Shown piece after piece: positions 7,874 through 19,028 of a stretch of 41,452 bases of DNA. The DNA is taken from NCBI RefSeq assembly GCF_001440035.1, contig NZ_LJYG01000054.1:1-41452 (forward strand), given 5' to 3'. The DNA is from Bradyrhizobium manausense (GTDB lineage Bacteria > Pseudomonadota > Alphaproteobacteria > Rhizobiales > Xanthobacteraceae). The notes beneath the pieces were generated by a model that was not told the DNA's origin, ran no database searches, and saw only the letters and a list, made by a program, of their open reading frames with translations. The translations under genes and the position numbers were made by a program. Numbering within the stretch: the stretch's first letter is position 1; each line of letters starts with the position of its first letter.

Positions 7874-8425
7874 TCAGGCACAAGGGCTGCCGTGCCGGGC
7901 CAGGACGTCCGCATGCAGGGCGGCGCTTGCCTCCGAGAAGCAGCAAAATATGACGTGGCCGACTGAGGGGGCGGCCGGCAGGGCTTCAATGGTTGTTCCG
8001 ATCGCAATCTTCGCGGCCCGGTCGGCAGGAAAGCGGTAAATGCCGGTCGAAATCGCGGGGAAGGCCGCCGACGACAGCTCGTGCTGGCCGCACAGTTCCA
8101 TTGAGCGGCGATAGCAGGAGGCGAGCAGATCGTCCTCGCCCAGCGTACCGCCGTTCCAGACCGGTCCCACGGTGTGAATCACGTGCGCGGCCTTGAGCCG
8201 GTAGCCTTTGGTGATCTTCGCATCGCCCGTCTTGCAACCGTGGAGCATGCGGCATTCGGCCACCAGCTCCGGGCCGGCCGCGCGGTGAATCGCACCATCG
8301 ACGCCGCCCCCACCAAGAAGAGACGAGTTGGCGGCGTTGACGATGGCGTCAACGCCGAGGGTCGTAATGTCGGCGACGATGATTTCGAGCTGGACGCCGC
8401 CGATCCGACGCGTCAGCACTGTCAC
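7874..8425 (-). CDS. Macrodomain protein, O-acetyl-ADP-ribose deacetylase type
   Basis: A single macrodomain of 183 residues that should bind ADP-ribose and hydrolyse O-acetyl-ADP-ribose or ADP-ribosyl esters. Visible pocket residues: D20 (VADIT), [18 protein letters not shown] (N30, N33, D43), [16 protein letters not shown] and the ISTGIYRFP loop. These match the MacroD/YmdB class with its catalytic Asn and Asp. The start is GTG at 8425, only 3 bases after the stop codon of grxD, so translation is probably coupled to the glutaredoxin. Confidence 0.88.
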   Translation of the reverse strand: MTVLTRRIGGVQLEIIVADITTLGVDAIVNAANSSLLGGGGVDGAIHRAAGPELVAECRMLHGCKTGDAKITKGYRLKAAHVIHTVGPVWNGGTLGEDDLLASCYRRSMELCGQHELSSAAFPAISTGIYRFPADRAAKIAIGTTIEALPAAPSVGHVIFCCFSEASAALHADVLARHGSPCA

Positions 8426-8428
8426 GGA

Positions 8429-8755
8429 TCAGGCCGCGACGACGACGCCCTTCTCGGAGAAGAGCTGCTGCAATTCGCCGGCCTGGAACATCTCGCGCAC
8501 GATATCGCAGCCGCCGATGAACTCGCCCTTCACATAGAGCTGCGGGATCGTCGGCCAGTTCGAATATTCCTTGATGCCGTTACGCAGCTCGGCGGATTCG
8601 AGCACGTTGAGGCCCTTATAACCGACGCCGATGTGGTCGAGGATCTGCACGACCTGGCCGGAGAAACCGCACTGCGGAAATTGCGGCGTCCCCTTCATGA
8701 ACAGAACCACGTCGTTCGACTTCACTTCGTTGTCGATGAATTCCGCGATGCTCAT
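8429..8755 (-). CDS. grxD: Monothiol glutaredoxin (Grx4 type)
   Basis: 108-residue CGFS glutaredoxin that carries [2Fe-2S] clusters, usually as a complex with BolA proteins. The active site is FPQCGFSGQ (C29), with the conserved K21 (FMKGTP), the WPTIPQLYV cis-Pro segment and GGCDIV at the glutathione site. Start at ATG 8755 behind AAGGAC. In many rhizobia grxD directly follows bolA; here bolA lies about 3.8 kb upstream with several genes between. The macrodomain gene follows within 3 bases. Confidence 0.95.
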   Translation of the reverse strand: MSIAEFIDNEVKSNDVVLFMKGTPQFPQCGFSGQVVQILDHIGVGYKGLNVLESAELRNGIKEYSNWPTIPQLYVKGEFIGGCDIVREMFQAGELQQLFSEKGVVVAA

Positions 8756-9046
8756 ATCCGTGTCCTTCTGGGGCAGAGCCCTCATTTATCAATCCGGGGC
8801 GGCTCAGCCGAGTTAACCCGATACCTGCCTATATATGTAGCCCAAACCGTTGTGCATCCAAAGTAAAATGGCAAAGAGCAGTCCCTGGACATCAGGCCAG
8901 GGCGGCCCCGGCGCCATTGCATGATGACACGAATATTATCGCCGGGGAGGACTTTCATACCGTAACGGAGCCCCTATCTAGGACGAACCTTGGTTTTGGA
9001 ACCTGGGTTCGCCAACAACGTTCTCTTGTCCTGTCTGGAGAAAAAC
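8756..9046. other. Divergent promoter region between grxD and egtB
   Basis: 290 bases that must hold the promoters of both grxD (leftward) and egtB (rightward). A locally AT-rich patch (TATATATG around 8829-8838) could belong to the grxD promoter, but no convincing -35/-10 pair was found. No gene seen. Confidence 0.4.
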
Positions 9047-10294
9047 GTGACGAAACAAGCCTCCGCTACGGCCGATCAGCCGCTTTCGTCACCCCCGGCC
9101 ACCCCTGATGGCCTCGCGCAGGCGCTGGAGAGCGCGTTTCTGGCCGTTCGTGCCGAGACTGAGTGGCGCGCCGCTCCGCTCTCACCCGAGGACCAGCAGA
9201 TCCAATCCATGCCGGACGCGAGCCCGGCGAAATGGCATCGGGCCCATACCACCTGGTTCTGGGAGCAGTTTCTGCTCGGCGAGCACGCGCCCGGGTACCG
9301 CCCCTTCCATCCCGACTTCGCCTTCCTGTTCAATTCCTATTACGTCAGCGCCGGCCCGCGCCACGCCCGCAATCATCGCGGCGACATCACGCGGCCCAGC
9401 GCCACCGAGGTCGGTGCCTATCGCAGCTATGTCGATGCCGCGATCGTCCAATTCTTCCGCAAGGCCGGCGAGGACAAGCTCCGCAAGATCGCGCCCCTGG
9501 TCGAAGTCGGGCTGAACCATGAGCAGCAACATCAGGAGTTGATGTACACCGACATCCTGCACGCCTTCGCGCAGAACCCGGTCTATCCGGCTTACGACAA
9601 GGACTGGCGGTTTCCGGCCGGGACGCGCGCTGGCGAGGACTGGCTGACGCTCACCGAAGGCATCCACACCGTCGGCCATGTCGACGACAGCTTTCATTTC
9701 GACAACGAGAAGCCGGCGCATCGCGCGCTGGTCGGCCCGGTCAAGATCGCCCGCAATCTCGTCACCAACCGCGAATGGCTCGCCTTCATGCGCGACGGCG
9801 GCTACCGGCGTGCGACGCTGTGGCTGATGGACGGCTTCGCCGCGGCCAGCAAGGAAGACTGGCAGGCTCCGGGCCATTGGCGCGAGGCCGATGGCGGATG
9901 GCAGGTGATGACGCTCGCCGGCCTCAAGCCGGTCGATCCCGACGCGCCGGTCTGCCACGTCAGCTATTACGAGGCCGATGCGTTTGCGCGCTGGGCCGGA
10001 AAACATCTGCCGACCGAGATGGAATGGGAGGTCGCGGCGCGCGCGGGTCAGCTCAACGATGCCTTCGGCATCGTCTGGCAATGGACGCGGTCCTCGTATT
10101 CGCCCTACCCCGGCTACCGCGCCGTCGAAGGCGCGCTCGGTGAGTACAACGGCAAGTTCATGGTCAACCAGCTGGTCCTGCGCGGCTCCTCGCTGGCGAC
10201 ACCTGACGGTCACAGCCGCGTCACATACCGCAACTTCTTCTATCCGCACCACCGCTGGCAATTCACGGGGTTGCGGCTCGCCGACTACGACTAG
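9047..10294 (+). CDS. egtB: Ergothioneine biosynthesis sulfoxide synthase
   Basis: Non-haem iron enzyme that joins trimethylhistidine (hercynine) to a thiol donor with O2 to make the sulfoxide precursor of ergothioneine. The 415-residue protein has an N-terminal DinB-like domain carrying the three-His iron site: H64 (KWHRAHTTWFWE) and the HxxxHxE motif of LNHEQQHQE (H158, H162). A C-terminal formylglycine-generating-enzyme-like domain follows (HLPTEMEWEVAARAG and VLRGSS...YRNFF...GLRLA). The start is GTG 9047, preceded by CTGGAG; codons upstream look non-coding. egtD follows after 50 bases. Confidence 0.93.
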   Translation: MTKQASATADQPLSSPPATPDGLAQALESAFLAVRAETEWRAAPLSPEDQQIQSMPDASPAKWHRAHTTWFWEQFLLGEHAPGYRPFHPDFAFLFNSYYVSAGPRHARNHRGDITRPSATEVGAYRSYVDAAIVQFFRKAGEDKLRKIAPLVEVGLNHEQQHQELMYTDILHAFAQNPVYPAYDKDWRFPAGTRAGEDWLTLTEGIHTVGHVDDSFHFDNEKPAHRALVGPVKIARNLVTNREWLAFMRDGGYRRATLWLMDGFAAASKEDWQAPGHWREADGGWQVMTLAGLKPVDPDAPVCHVSYYEADAFARWAGKHLPTEMEWEVAARAGQLNDAFGIVWQWTRSSYSPYPGYRAVEGALGEYNGKFMVNQLVLRGSSLATPDGHSRVTYRNFFYPHHRWQFTGLRLADYD

Positions 10295-10344
10295 TTCTCA
10301 TCCGACGACGAATACGCGCCGGACAGCGCGTTCAGGAGAGTATC

Positions 10345-11316
10345 ATGAATGTGCACGCCAGCGCTTTGGCCGAAGCCCATCTCCCCGACGAGCAGACGAC
10401 CGCCTTCGCCCGCGAGGCGATCGAGCAGCTCTCGCAGCAGCCGAAGAAACTGTCGCCGAAATATTTCTATGACGCGACCGGATCGGAGCTGTTCGAGGCG
10501 ATCACGCGTCTGCCGGAATATTATCCGACGCGCACCGAGCTATCGATCCTGAAGGAGCGCGGCAGCGAGATCGCGAAGATCATCCCCGAGAATGCCGCCC
10601 TGGTCGAGTTCGGCGCAGGCTCCACCACAAAAGTCCGCCTGCTGCTGAACCAGGCCAAATTCGCCGCCTATGTTCCGGTCGACATCTCCGGCGATTTCCT
10701 GCAGGCGCAGGCCAATGGCCTGAAGCGCGACTTTCCCTCGCTCGGCATCTATCCGGTGGCCGCCGACTTCACCACGCCGTTCGAGCTGCCGAAGGCGGTC
10801 GCATCAATGCCGAAGGTCGGCTTCTTCCCGGGCTCGACCATCGGCAATTTCGAGCCGCATGAAGCCCAGGCGTTCCTGAGGAGCGCCCGCCAGATTCTTG
10901 GCCAGGGCGCGCAGATGATCATCGGCGCCGACCTGGAGAAAGAGGAGCGCCTGCTTCACGCCGCCTATAATGATGCGGCCGGCATCACCGCGCGGTTCAA
11001 TCTCAACGTGCTGGTGCGAATCAATCGCGAGCTCGGCGGCAATTTCGACCTCTCGGCGTTCACCCATGGCGCGATCTACAATCACGACCGGCACCGCATC
11101 GAGATGCATCTGATCAGCAAGAAGAGCCAGACCGTGCGCCTGCTCGGCACCAGCTTCTCGTTCCGGCCCGGCGAGAGCATTCACACCGAGAACAGCTACA
11201 AATACAGCCTGGAGCGGTTCGCCGCGCTGGCGCGAGGCGCCGGCTGGCGCGTGCGCGAGAGCTGGACCGATGCGGCGAAGATGTTCTCGGTGCACGCCCT
11301 GGAGGTCGCGGAGTAA
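10345..11316 (+). CDS. egtD: L-histidine N-alpha-methyltransferase
   Basis: SAM-dependent enzyme that trimethylates the alpha-amino group of histidine to give hercynine, the substrate of EgtB. 323 residues, normal length, with the family features SPKYFYDATGSELFEAI near the N terminus, the SAM-binding VEFGAGSTTKVRLLL, YVPVDIS and FFPGSTIGNF. RBS AGGAGAG precedes ATG 10345. It forms a two-gene unit with egtB. No egtA, egtC or egtE gene is visible, so the thiol donor and later steps are unassigned here. Confidence 0.95.
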   Translation: MNVHASALAEAHLPDEQTTAFAREAIEQLSQQPKKLSPKYFYDATGSELFEAITRLPEYYPTRTELSILKERGSEIAKIIPENAALVEFGAGSTTKVRLLLNQAKFAAYVPVDISGDFLQAQANGLKRDFPSLGIYPVAADFTTPFELPKAVASMPKVGFFPGSTIGNFEPHEAQAFLRSARQILGQGAQMIIGADLEKEERLLHAAYNDAAGITARFNLNVLVRINRELGGNFDLSAFTHGAIYNHDRHRIEMHLISKKSQTVRLLGTSFSFRPGESIHTENSYKYSLERFAALARGAGWRVRESWTDAAKMFSVHALEVAE

Positions 11317-11328
11317 AGCTGCGGCGCC

Positions 11329-12522
11329 TCAACGCTCCTCGGCCTCTTCCACCTTCGCCCCGAGCGACACCGATTCCCACACCGCGACCACGATCATGAT
11401 CACGCTGGTCGCGACCGACAGCCAGAGCGGCGACAGGTCCGCCGCGAACCACCACAGCGCCAGCAGCAGGATGATGCCGACGCCGTGGGAGAGCTGGAGG
11501 AAGCCGCGGATCGAGTGCTTGAACAGAATGGTGCCGACCAGAAACACCAGGGGACCGCCGATCGTGCTGACGATGGTGCGGACATCGGGATGCCCGGTGG
11601 GGTGCTTCAGCACCAGCTCGTCCGAGACCGCGGTGAGGATGATGCCGGCGACGATCGGCATGTGCAGATAGGTGTAGGCAAGCCGCGCCACCCGGCCGGA
11701 TTCGGCCGCTTTCGAGATCACCTCGGAGCCGGCTTCGGCGCCCTTGTGGAAATAGATCCACCACATCGCGATGCTCCCGACCAGGCACGTGACGAAAGCC
11801 AGGATGTTGTCCGCGCTCCAAGTCAGCTCGGCGAAGGTCGCGCCATTGACGACGACGGCCTCGCCGAGTGCGATGATGATGAAGCCGGCACAGCGCTCGG
11901 CCATGTGGCCGCCCTCGACGGCCCAGGCCTCGACCGACGAGAAGCCGAGCTTGGGGACCCAGAAGCGGACCGCGGGCGAGACGTATTCGATTCCGAGCGC
12001 CACGATCCAGAACCACAGCCTCTCCTCGCCATGGGCAAGACCGCCCAGGATCCAGAACACCGCAGAGCCGCAGAGCCAGACCAGAATGCGGATCGCATTG
12101 TGCCGCACGGCGGTACGATGGCGAGGAGTCGCAAACAGCCAGAACGCGGTACGTCCAACCTGCATGGCCGCATAGGCGATGGCAAACCACAGGCCGCGGC
12201 CATCGAAGGCGGTCGGGATCGTGGTCGACAGCACGAGGCCGCCCAGCATCATCAGGAAGATCACGATGCGGACCGGCGTCAGGTCGGGGTTGAGCCAGTT
12301 GGTGACCCAGGCCGTGTAGACCCACACCCACCACGCCGCCAGGAACAGCAGCGTGACCTCGACCGCGCCAAGCGGCGTGAAGTGGTTCAGCAGCGTGTGC
12401 GAAACCTGCGTGACGGCGAAGACAAAAACCAGGTCGAAGAACAGCTCGGCATTGGTGACACGGCTCGGCTGGTTCGGCACGATGACGCGAAACATCGCGC
12501 CGCGCGGATTGTCCGCAGCCAT
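11329..12522 (-). CDS. Low temperature requirement A (LtrA) family membrane protein
   Basis: 397-residue protein of about ten hydrophobic segments. It opens with the family hallmark ELFFDLVFVFAVTQVSH and later has HMAERCAGFIIIALGEAVVV, both typical of LtrA proteins. The family name comes from a Listeria mutant defective at low temperature; the biochemical role is unknown. It ends 12 bases from the end of egtD, facing it, and lies downstream of bolA on the same strand with a 39-base gap. Confidence 0.85.
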   Translation of the reverse strand: MAADNPRGAMFRVIVPNQPSRVTNAELFFDLVFVFAVTQVSHTLLNHFTPLGAVEVTLLFLAAWWVWVYTAWVTNWLNPDLTPVRIVIFLMMLGGLVLSTTIPTAFDGRGLWFAIAYAAMQVGRTAFWLFATPRHRTAVRHNAIRILVWLCGSAVFWILGGLAHGEERLWFWIVALGIEYVSPAVRFWVPKLGFSSVEAWAVEGGHMAERCAGFIIIALGEAVVVNGATFAELTWSADNILAFVTCLVGSIAMWWIYFHKGAEAGSEVISKAAESGRVARLAYTYLHMPIVAGIILTAVSDELVLKHPTGHPDVRTIVSTIGGPLVFLVGTILFKHSIRGFLQLSHGVGIILLLALWWFAADLSPLWLSVATSVIMIVVAVWESVSLGAKVEEAEER

Positions 12523-12561
12523 CAGCGTCCCCGTCGCGCGATCAGGTCAGGTGCAGTCTAT

Positions 12562-12798
12562 TCAAGCACTTGGTACGCCGGTTTGCAGCGCCAGCGCATG
12601 CAGCACGCCGCCCATCTGGCCCTGCAGGGACCGATAGACGATCTGGTGCTGCTGGACGCGGGACTTGCCGCGGAAGGATTCCGAGATCACGGTCGCGGCA
12701 TAGTGGTCGCCATCACCGGCGAGGTCACGGATGGTCACCTCGGCATCGGGGATCGCTGCCTTGATCATCGCCTCGATATCGTGGGCGTCCATGGGCAT
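12562..12798 (-). CDS. bolA: BolA-family protein
   Basis: 78-residue BolA/IbaG-like protein, probably the partner of the CGFS glutaredoxin in [2Fe-2S] cluster handling. It has the compact fold sequence: DIEAMIKAAIPDAEVTIRDLAGDGDHY, then FRGKSRVQQHQIVYRSL with the helix-strand region expected to bind nucleic acid or cluster, then LHALALQTG. The start at 12798 is favoured by AAGGAG ten bases upstream; an ATG two codons later is also possible. In related genomes it lies between purL and grxD; here the order is kept but other genes intervene. Confidence 0.9.
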   Translation of the reverse strand: MPMDAHDIEAMIKAAIPDAEVTIRDLAGDGDHYAATVISESFRGKSRVQQHQIVYRSLQGQMGGVLHALALQTGVPSA

Positions 12799-13024
12799 TC
12801 GGGTCTTGCTCCTTATGTCGGCTTACAGCGTGACGGCTTGCAGCCTTCGCGTCGAAACATTTTTGCCGGGGTCCGGATCCGCAAAGCCGAACTTGCCGGC
12901 AGGACCAAACTTAGCGTGAACGGCCTTCTACGTCACGCTTTCCGGCACTATATCCCTGATCCCATCAGGATAAAGGCACGACAAAGTGCCGCGCGCGGCA
13001 GATTGATCGAAAAGGCGTGAAATC

Positions 13025-13384
13025 ATGAAGCTTCCAGGCCCCGACCACCCCATCACCATCACCCAAAATCCCCGCCGCGTCCGCGTGACGGCGGGCGACA
13101 TCGTGATCGCCGAGAGCACCAAGGCACTGACGCTGAAGGAGGCCAGATATCCGGCAGTGCAATATCTGCCGCGCGAAGACGCCAACATGGCGCTGCTGGA
13201 GCGCTCCGAGCGCACCACCCACTGCCCTTACAAGGGGGACGCCAGCTATTACAGCATCAAGGCCGACGGCAAGACGCTCGACAACGCCATCTGGACCTAC
13301 GAGACGCCCTTCCCCGCGATGGCGGAGATTACGGGCCATCTCGCTTTCTATCCGGACAAGGTGAAGATCGAGGAAGTGGGGTAG
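13025..13384 (+). CDS. DUF427 domain protein
   Basis: 119-residue cytosolic protein of the DUF427 family, recognisable by GDIVIAESTKAL, YLPREDAN, TTHCPYKGDASYYSI and AIWTYETPFPAMAEITGHLAFYPDKVKIE. Family members are small beta-rich proteins without an agreed function; the His-Cys pair (THCPYKG) and Trp-Tyr-Glu region are conserved and may form a pocket. It is divergent from bolA, with a 226-base gap. Confidence 0.88.
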   Translation: MKLPGPDHPITITQNPRRVRVTAGDIVIAESTKALTLKEARYPAVQYLPREDANMALLERSERTTHCPYKGDASYYSIKADGKTLDNAIWTYETPFPAMAEITGHLAFYPDKVKIEEVG

Positions 13385-13395
13385 CGGTTTGGTGG

Positions 13396-13476
13396 CGTCA
13401 TTCCGGGGCGCGTCATAGACGCGAGCCCGGAATCTAGAGATTCCGGGTTCGATGCTTCGCATCGCCCCGGAATGAC
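13396..13476. repeat. Palindromic repeat, CGTCATTCCGGGGC family, copy 2
   Basis: Same design as 4296-4378: CGTCATTCCGGGG outer arms, central CCCGGAATCTAGAGATTCCGGG palindrome and a GATGC-GCATC element. The centre differs by one base pair (CTAGAG versus CTCGAG). It lies between convergent DUF427 and DUF1328 genes, where it could also end transcription. Confidence 0.85.
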
Positions 13477-13484
13477 TCCTGTAG

Positions 13485-13658
13485 CTACGCCCTGAACACC
13501 GTAAGCCCGAGTATCAGCAGCACCAGGAAGATCACGACGAAGACGTAGAACAGGAAGCGGGCGATGTCGGCGGAGGCGGCAGAGATGCCGGTGAAGCCGA
13601 GCACACCGGCTACGATCGAGATCAGCAGGAATATCAGGGCCCATTTCAGGATCGTCAT
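13485..13658 (-). CDS. DUF1328 small membrane protein (YtjA-like)
   Basis: A 57-residue protein starting at ATG 13658 behind GGAGCTGG. It begins [18 protein letters not shown], followed by [17 protein letters not shown] and a second hydrophobic segment [19 protein letters not shown], so two membrane helices joined by a short Ala-rich loop. This matches the DUF1328/YtjA family of tiny inner-membrane proteins. Function is unknown; relatives are often stress-induced. It is divergent from the acyltransferase gene. Confidence 0.85.
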   Translation of the reverse strand: MTILKWALIFLLISIVAGVLGFTGISAASADIARFLFYVFVVIFLVLLILGLTVFRA

Positions 13659-13840
13659 CGCCAGCTCCGCAAGATTGGTGACCGCAATCGGCGGCCGCTC
13701 ACCGTTTCGGGAACGCTAACTGCGTTGCGCGGAACTGGTTCCTAAGGCACGATGGAAGAATGTCGCGGCGCAAACTGCGCTTGCTGAATCGGGGTCCCGG
13801 CGCTAGGTCCGGCCGGGACGGAAACGCGACTGGGGCTGCC

Positions 13841-15031
13841 ATGATGACCATGTCAACTTCTGCGACGATCGGCGCGGAAACGTATGCCGAGCCGAAGGCC
13901 AAGACGCGGAATTTATCGCTCGATCGCGCTCGCACCTTTCTGACGCTGGTGGTGCTGCTGCACCATGCCGTTATCCCCTACACCTATTTCGGTCATACCG
14001 ACCCGAAGTTCTTCTTCGGCTTCGACATGATCGTGCTGGCGACCGACAGCTTCTTCATGGCGATGTTCTTCTTCCTGTCGGGCCTGTTCGCCTGGTCGGG
14101 AATCGCTCGCAAGGGGCCGGCGAGTTATCTGGCCGACCGTATTCGCCGGCTCGGCATCCCGTTCGTGATCTGCGCGTTCACGGTCATTCCGATCGCCTAC
14201 TACGCCATCTCTCTGCGGAATGATCCCGAGATCGGCTTTTCACAGTTCTGGTGGACGACGATCACGAAGGGCCCGTGGCCATCAGGGCCGATCTGGTTTC
14301 TCTGGGTCTTGTTCGCCTTCGATCTGATCGCATGCCTGCTGTACAGTCTGCGGCCCAACCTGCTCGACCCGATCAACCGCCTGTCGGTGCGCGGACGGCG
14401 GCGACCCGCGGAATTCTTCGCGGTCATGCTGGTCGTGAGCGCCGCGTTCTACGTCCCCGGGCTGATGTATTTCGGACCCAGCAGCTGGTTCGAGTTCGGG
14501 CCGTTTTCGGTCCAGCACGGGCGCGTGATGCTCTATGCGACCTATTTCTTTTTCGGCGCCGGCATCGGCGCTGCCAATATGGATCGCGGGCTGCTCTCGG
14601 CTGAGGGCCGGATGGCGAAAGTGAGCTGGGAATGGCTGGTGCTGGCCATCGTTCCGTATTGCCTGCTGTGGACGCTGATCTTCATCAAGCGAGAGATCCT
14701 CGGCAATCCGTCACCGCTGCCGAACTGGTATGAAGGACTTTACGCGGCCAACGTCACCGTCTTCAGCGTGGCCATCATGTTTCTGATCCTGGCCTTCTTC
14801 CAGCGGTTCAAGCAATCCGGTTCGGCCAGACTGCTCGATCCGATGCAGCGGGACGCCTTTGGCATGTTTTTGGTGCACTACCCGATCGCGCTTTGGCTGC
14901 AATACTGGCTGTTCGACTATGACCTGCCAGCGATCGTCAAGGCGATGGTGGGATTCGTGCTGACAGTCGCGTTCAGTTGGGCGCTGACGCGCGCCTTGCG
15001 CCAAATCCCCGGGGCATCGAAGGTGCTGTGA
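13841..15031 (+). CDS. Acyltransferase-3 / OpgC-like integral membrane acyltransferase
   Basis: Polytopic membrane protein of about 396 residues with roughly ten helices, of the acyltransferase-3 family that moves acyl groups onto sugars or glycans at the cytoplasmic membrane. The N-terminal signature is SLDRARTFLTLVVLLHHAVIPY, including the conserved His, followed by FFFLSGLFAW and YLADRIRRLGIPF. The last part (AFGMFLVHYPIALWLQYWL) also fits. ATG 13841 is favoured because it has GGGGCTGCC upstream and the preceding in-frame codons (from 13760) look non-coding. Acceptor unknown. Confidence 0.85.
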   Translation: MMTMSTSATIGAETYAEPKAKTRNLSLDRARTFLTLVVLLHHAVIPYTYFGHTDPKFFFGFDMIVLATDSFFMAMFFFLSGLFAWSGIARKGPASYLADRIRRLGIPFVICAFTVIPIAYYAISLRNDPEIGFSQFWWTTITKGPWPSGPIWFLWVLFAFDLIACLLYSLRPNLLDPINRLSVRGRRRPAEFFAVMLVVSAAFYVPGLMYFGPSSWFEFGPFSVQHGRVMLYATYFFFGAGIGAANMDRGLLSAEGRMAKVSWEWLVLAIVPYCLLWTLIFIKREILGNPSPLPNWYEGLYAANVTVFSVAIMFLILAFFQRFKQSGSARLLDPMQRDAFGMFLVHYPIALWLQYWLFDYDLPAIVKAMVGFVLTVAFSWALTRALRQIPGASKVL

Positions 15032-15035
15032 CCTT

Positions 15036-15119
15036 GTAGCCCGGATGGAGCGCAGCGCAATCCGGGTCTTGCCACAAACGACGATGGTCCCGGATTACGC
15101 TGCGCTCCATCCGGGCTAC
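15036..15119. repeat. Palindromic repeat, GTAGCCCGGATGGAG family, copy 2
   Basis: Arms GTAGCCCGGATGGAGCGCAG / CTGCGCTCCATCCGGGCTAC are perfect inverted repeats, with a second nested pair (AATCCGGG / CCCGGATT). It fills the gap between the convergent acyltransferase and purL genes. Confidence 0.9.
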
Positions 15120-15143
15120 GGGTCCGAGGCTAGGATGGCGGTC

Positions 15144-17354
<2,211 letters not shown>

Positions 17355-17540
17355 GGCTTCAGGAGCTTTCGGCGGCGGTTTGGCCGTTCTTAGGAAGATC
17401 GGACGGCTTCGAAAAGCCCTTTATGGCGCATTTTCCCGCTGTCCCACGTTTTGGAGGGCGGGCGTCGCGGGAACAACAATTGCACGGCGTGGACGGATCG
17501 GATTTAAGGGCTAAAGACCCGCAATTGAAGGCCCATTTCC

Positions 17541-18014
17541 TTGCACGAATTGACCAAAACGCCCCCGCCCCACCGTCCCGACCTCCATGTCGCGACCGAG
17601 GGCGAATTCGCGGGCTGGCAGACCTGGATCCGCGACAGCTTTGAGAATCATATCGGCCCCTTCTGGCACCGCTTTGAGGCGGACGGCCGGGTCCGCTGCG
17701 CCTTCCGGGTCGAGAAAAAGCACCTCAACGGCTCCCAGAACGTCCATGGCGGCTGCTTCATGGCGTTCGCCGATTACTGCCTGTTCGCGATCGGCCGCCA
17801 CGCGCTCCAGGGCAAGGGCGTGACCGTCAATTTCGCCTGCGAATTCCTCGATGCCGGCCATGAGGGCGAGCTGATCGAGTGCACCGGCGAGGTCACCCGT
17901 GCCGGCGGCTCGCTGATCTTTCTGCGCGGGGAGATGATATCAGGGGAACGCCGCCTGTTCACCTTCTCCGGCACGATCAAGCGGGTGAAGCGGAAGCCGG
18001 CAGCGCCGAGGTGA
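17541..18014 (+). CDS. PaaI-like hot-dog thioesterase
   Basis: 157-residue single hot-dog domain protein. The catalytic region is NVHGGCFMAFADYCLFA, with the HGG motif (H69-G71) and D78, as in acyl-CoA thioesterases of the PaaI/4HBT class. The C-terminal strands (VNFACEFLDAGHEGELIECTGEVTRAGGSLIFLRGEM) also match. The start is taken as TTG 17541 with GAAGG ten bases upstream; a second TTG lies three codons later and no ATG is nearby. It is divergent from purL. Substrate unknown. Confidence 0.8.
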   Translation: MHELTKTPPPHRPDLHVATEGEFAGWQTWIRDSFENHIGPFWHRFEADGRVRCAFRVEKKHLNGSQNVHGGCFMAFADYCLFAIGRHALQGKGVTVNFACEFLDAGHEGELIECTGEVTRAGGSLIFLRGEMISGERRLFTFSGTIKRVKRKPAAPR

Positions 18015-18053
18015 CCGTGCCGGCGGCAACGGCAACTGCGCTCGCGCGAACTG

Positions 18054-19028
18054 CTATTGCTTGGCGTCGTCCGCCAGCATCTTGCGGTACTTCTCGACGT
18101 CGCGCGTCACGAGCCTCTGAAGCATCCCGGGGGTGTGCTCGTCGGAGTCAGGTGCGACGGTCGAGAGGTCCGCAAAGCGCTTCTTCACCGCCTCGGTTTC
18201 CACCGCGGTGCGCGCCGCCGCATTCAACCTGGCGATGATATCAGGCGGCGTGCCCTTGGGCGCGAACAGGCCGTTCCAGCCCTGCGCCTCGAATTCGGGC
18301 AGGCCCGCTTCAGCTGACGTCGGCAGATCGGACAGCGTGGCAAGCCGCACCGTCGAGCCGACCACGAGCCCCTTCACCAGCTTCTCGTTGATCGACTGCG
18401 ACACCGAGGCGGCCGCATCGCAGACCCCGTCGATCTGGCTGCCGATCGCGTCCGTCAGCGCGGGCGAAGCGCCGCGATAGCCGACCAGCGTCGCGTCGAT
18501 CCCCGCCGCCGTGACAAGACTCTTGCAGATAAGGTAGTTCGACGAACCGACCCCGGCATGGCCGAGATTGATCTTGCCCGGATTGGCCTTGGCGTAGGCG
18601 ATGAACTCCTTCAAATCCTTCGCAGGGAAATCCTTGCGCAGTGCGATGATGCCGAAGGTCTTGGCCACCATCGCGATCGGCGCGAACGATTCGGGCGTGA
18701 ACGGCAGCTTGGGATAGATCGTGTAGGTCGCAGCATTCGTGCCGGCATTGCCGATGGCAATGGTGTAGCCGTCAGGCTCGGCGCGGGAGGCGCGCGCCAG
18801 CGCAGTCGAGCCACCGGCGCCCGCGACATTCTCGATCACGATGGACTGGCCGAGCGCCACGCTCATCTGCTCGGCGACGGTGCGCGCGATCACGTCCGAC
18901 GTGCCGCCGGCCGCGAACGGCACGATCATCGTGATCGGACGCTTCGGAAAATCCTGCGCGAATGCCGCAGGCGTGAGCGCGAGCGCCGCAATCGCGGCGA
19001 GCGCACGCTTCACCATCACAGCAATCAC
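18054..19028 (-). CDS. Bug/TctC-family periplasmic solute-binding protein
   Basis: 324-residue extracytoplasmic receptor of the tripartite tricarboxylate transporter type. A signal peptide ([19 protein letters not shown]) precedes the mature start [22 protein letters not shown], the classic Bug-protein opening, and [16 protein letters not shown] and [18 protein letters not shown] follow. No TctA/TctB genes are present, common for orphan Bug proteins. The GTG at 19028 overlaps the TGA of purQ by four bases (GTGA), so it is in the purine transcript; an ATG five codons later is an alternative start. Confidence 0.88.
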   Translation of the reverse strand: MIAVMVKRALAAIAALALTPAAFAQDFPKRPITMIVPFAAGGTSDVIARTVAEQMSVALGQSIVIENVAGAGGSTALARASRAEPDGYTIAIGNAGTNAATYTIYPKLPFTPESFAPIAMVAKTFGIIALRKDFPAKDLKEFIAYAKANPGKINLGHAGVGSSNYLICKSLVTAAGIDATLVGYRGASPALTDAIGSQIDGVCDAAASVSQSINEKLVKGLVVGSTVRLATLSDLPTSAEAGLPEFEAQGWNGLFAPKGTPPDIIARLNAAARTAVETEAVKKRFADLSTVAPDSDEHTPGMLQRLVTRDVEKYRKMLADDAKQ

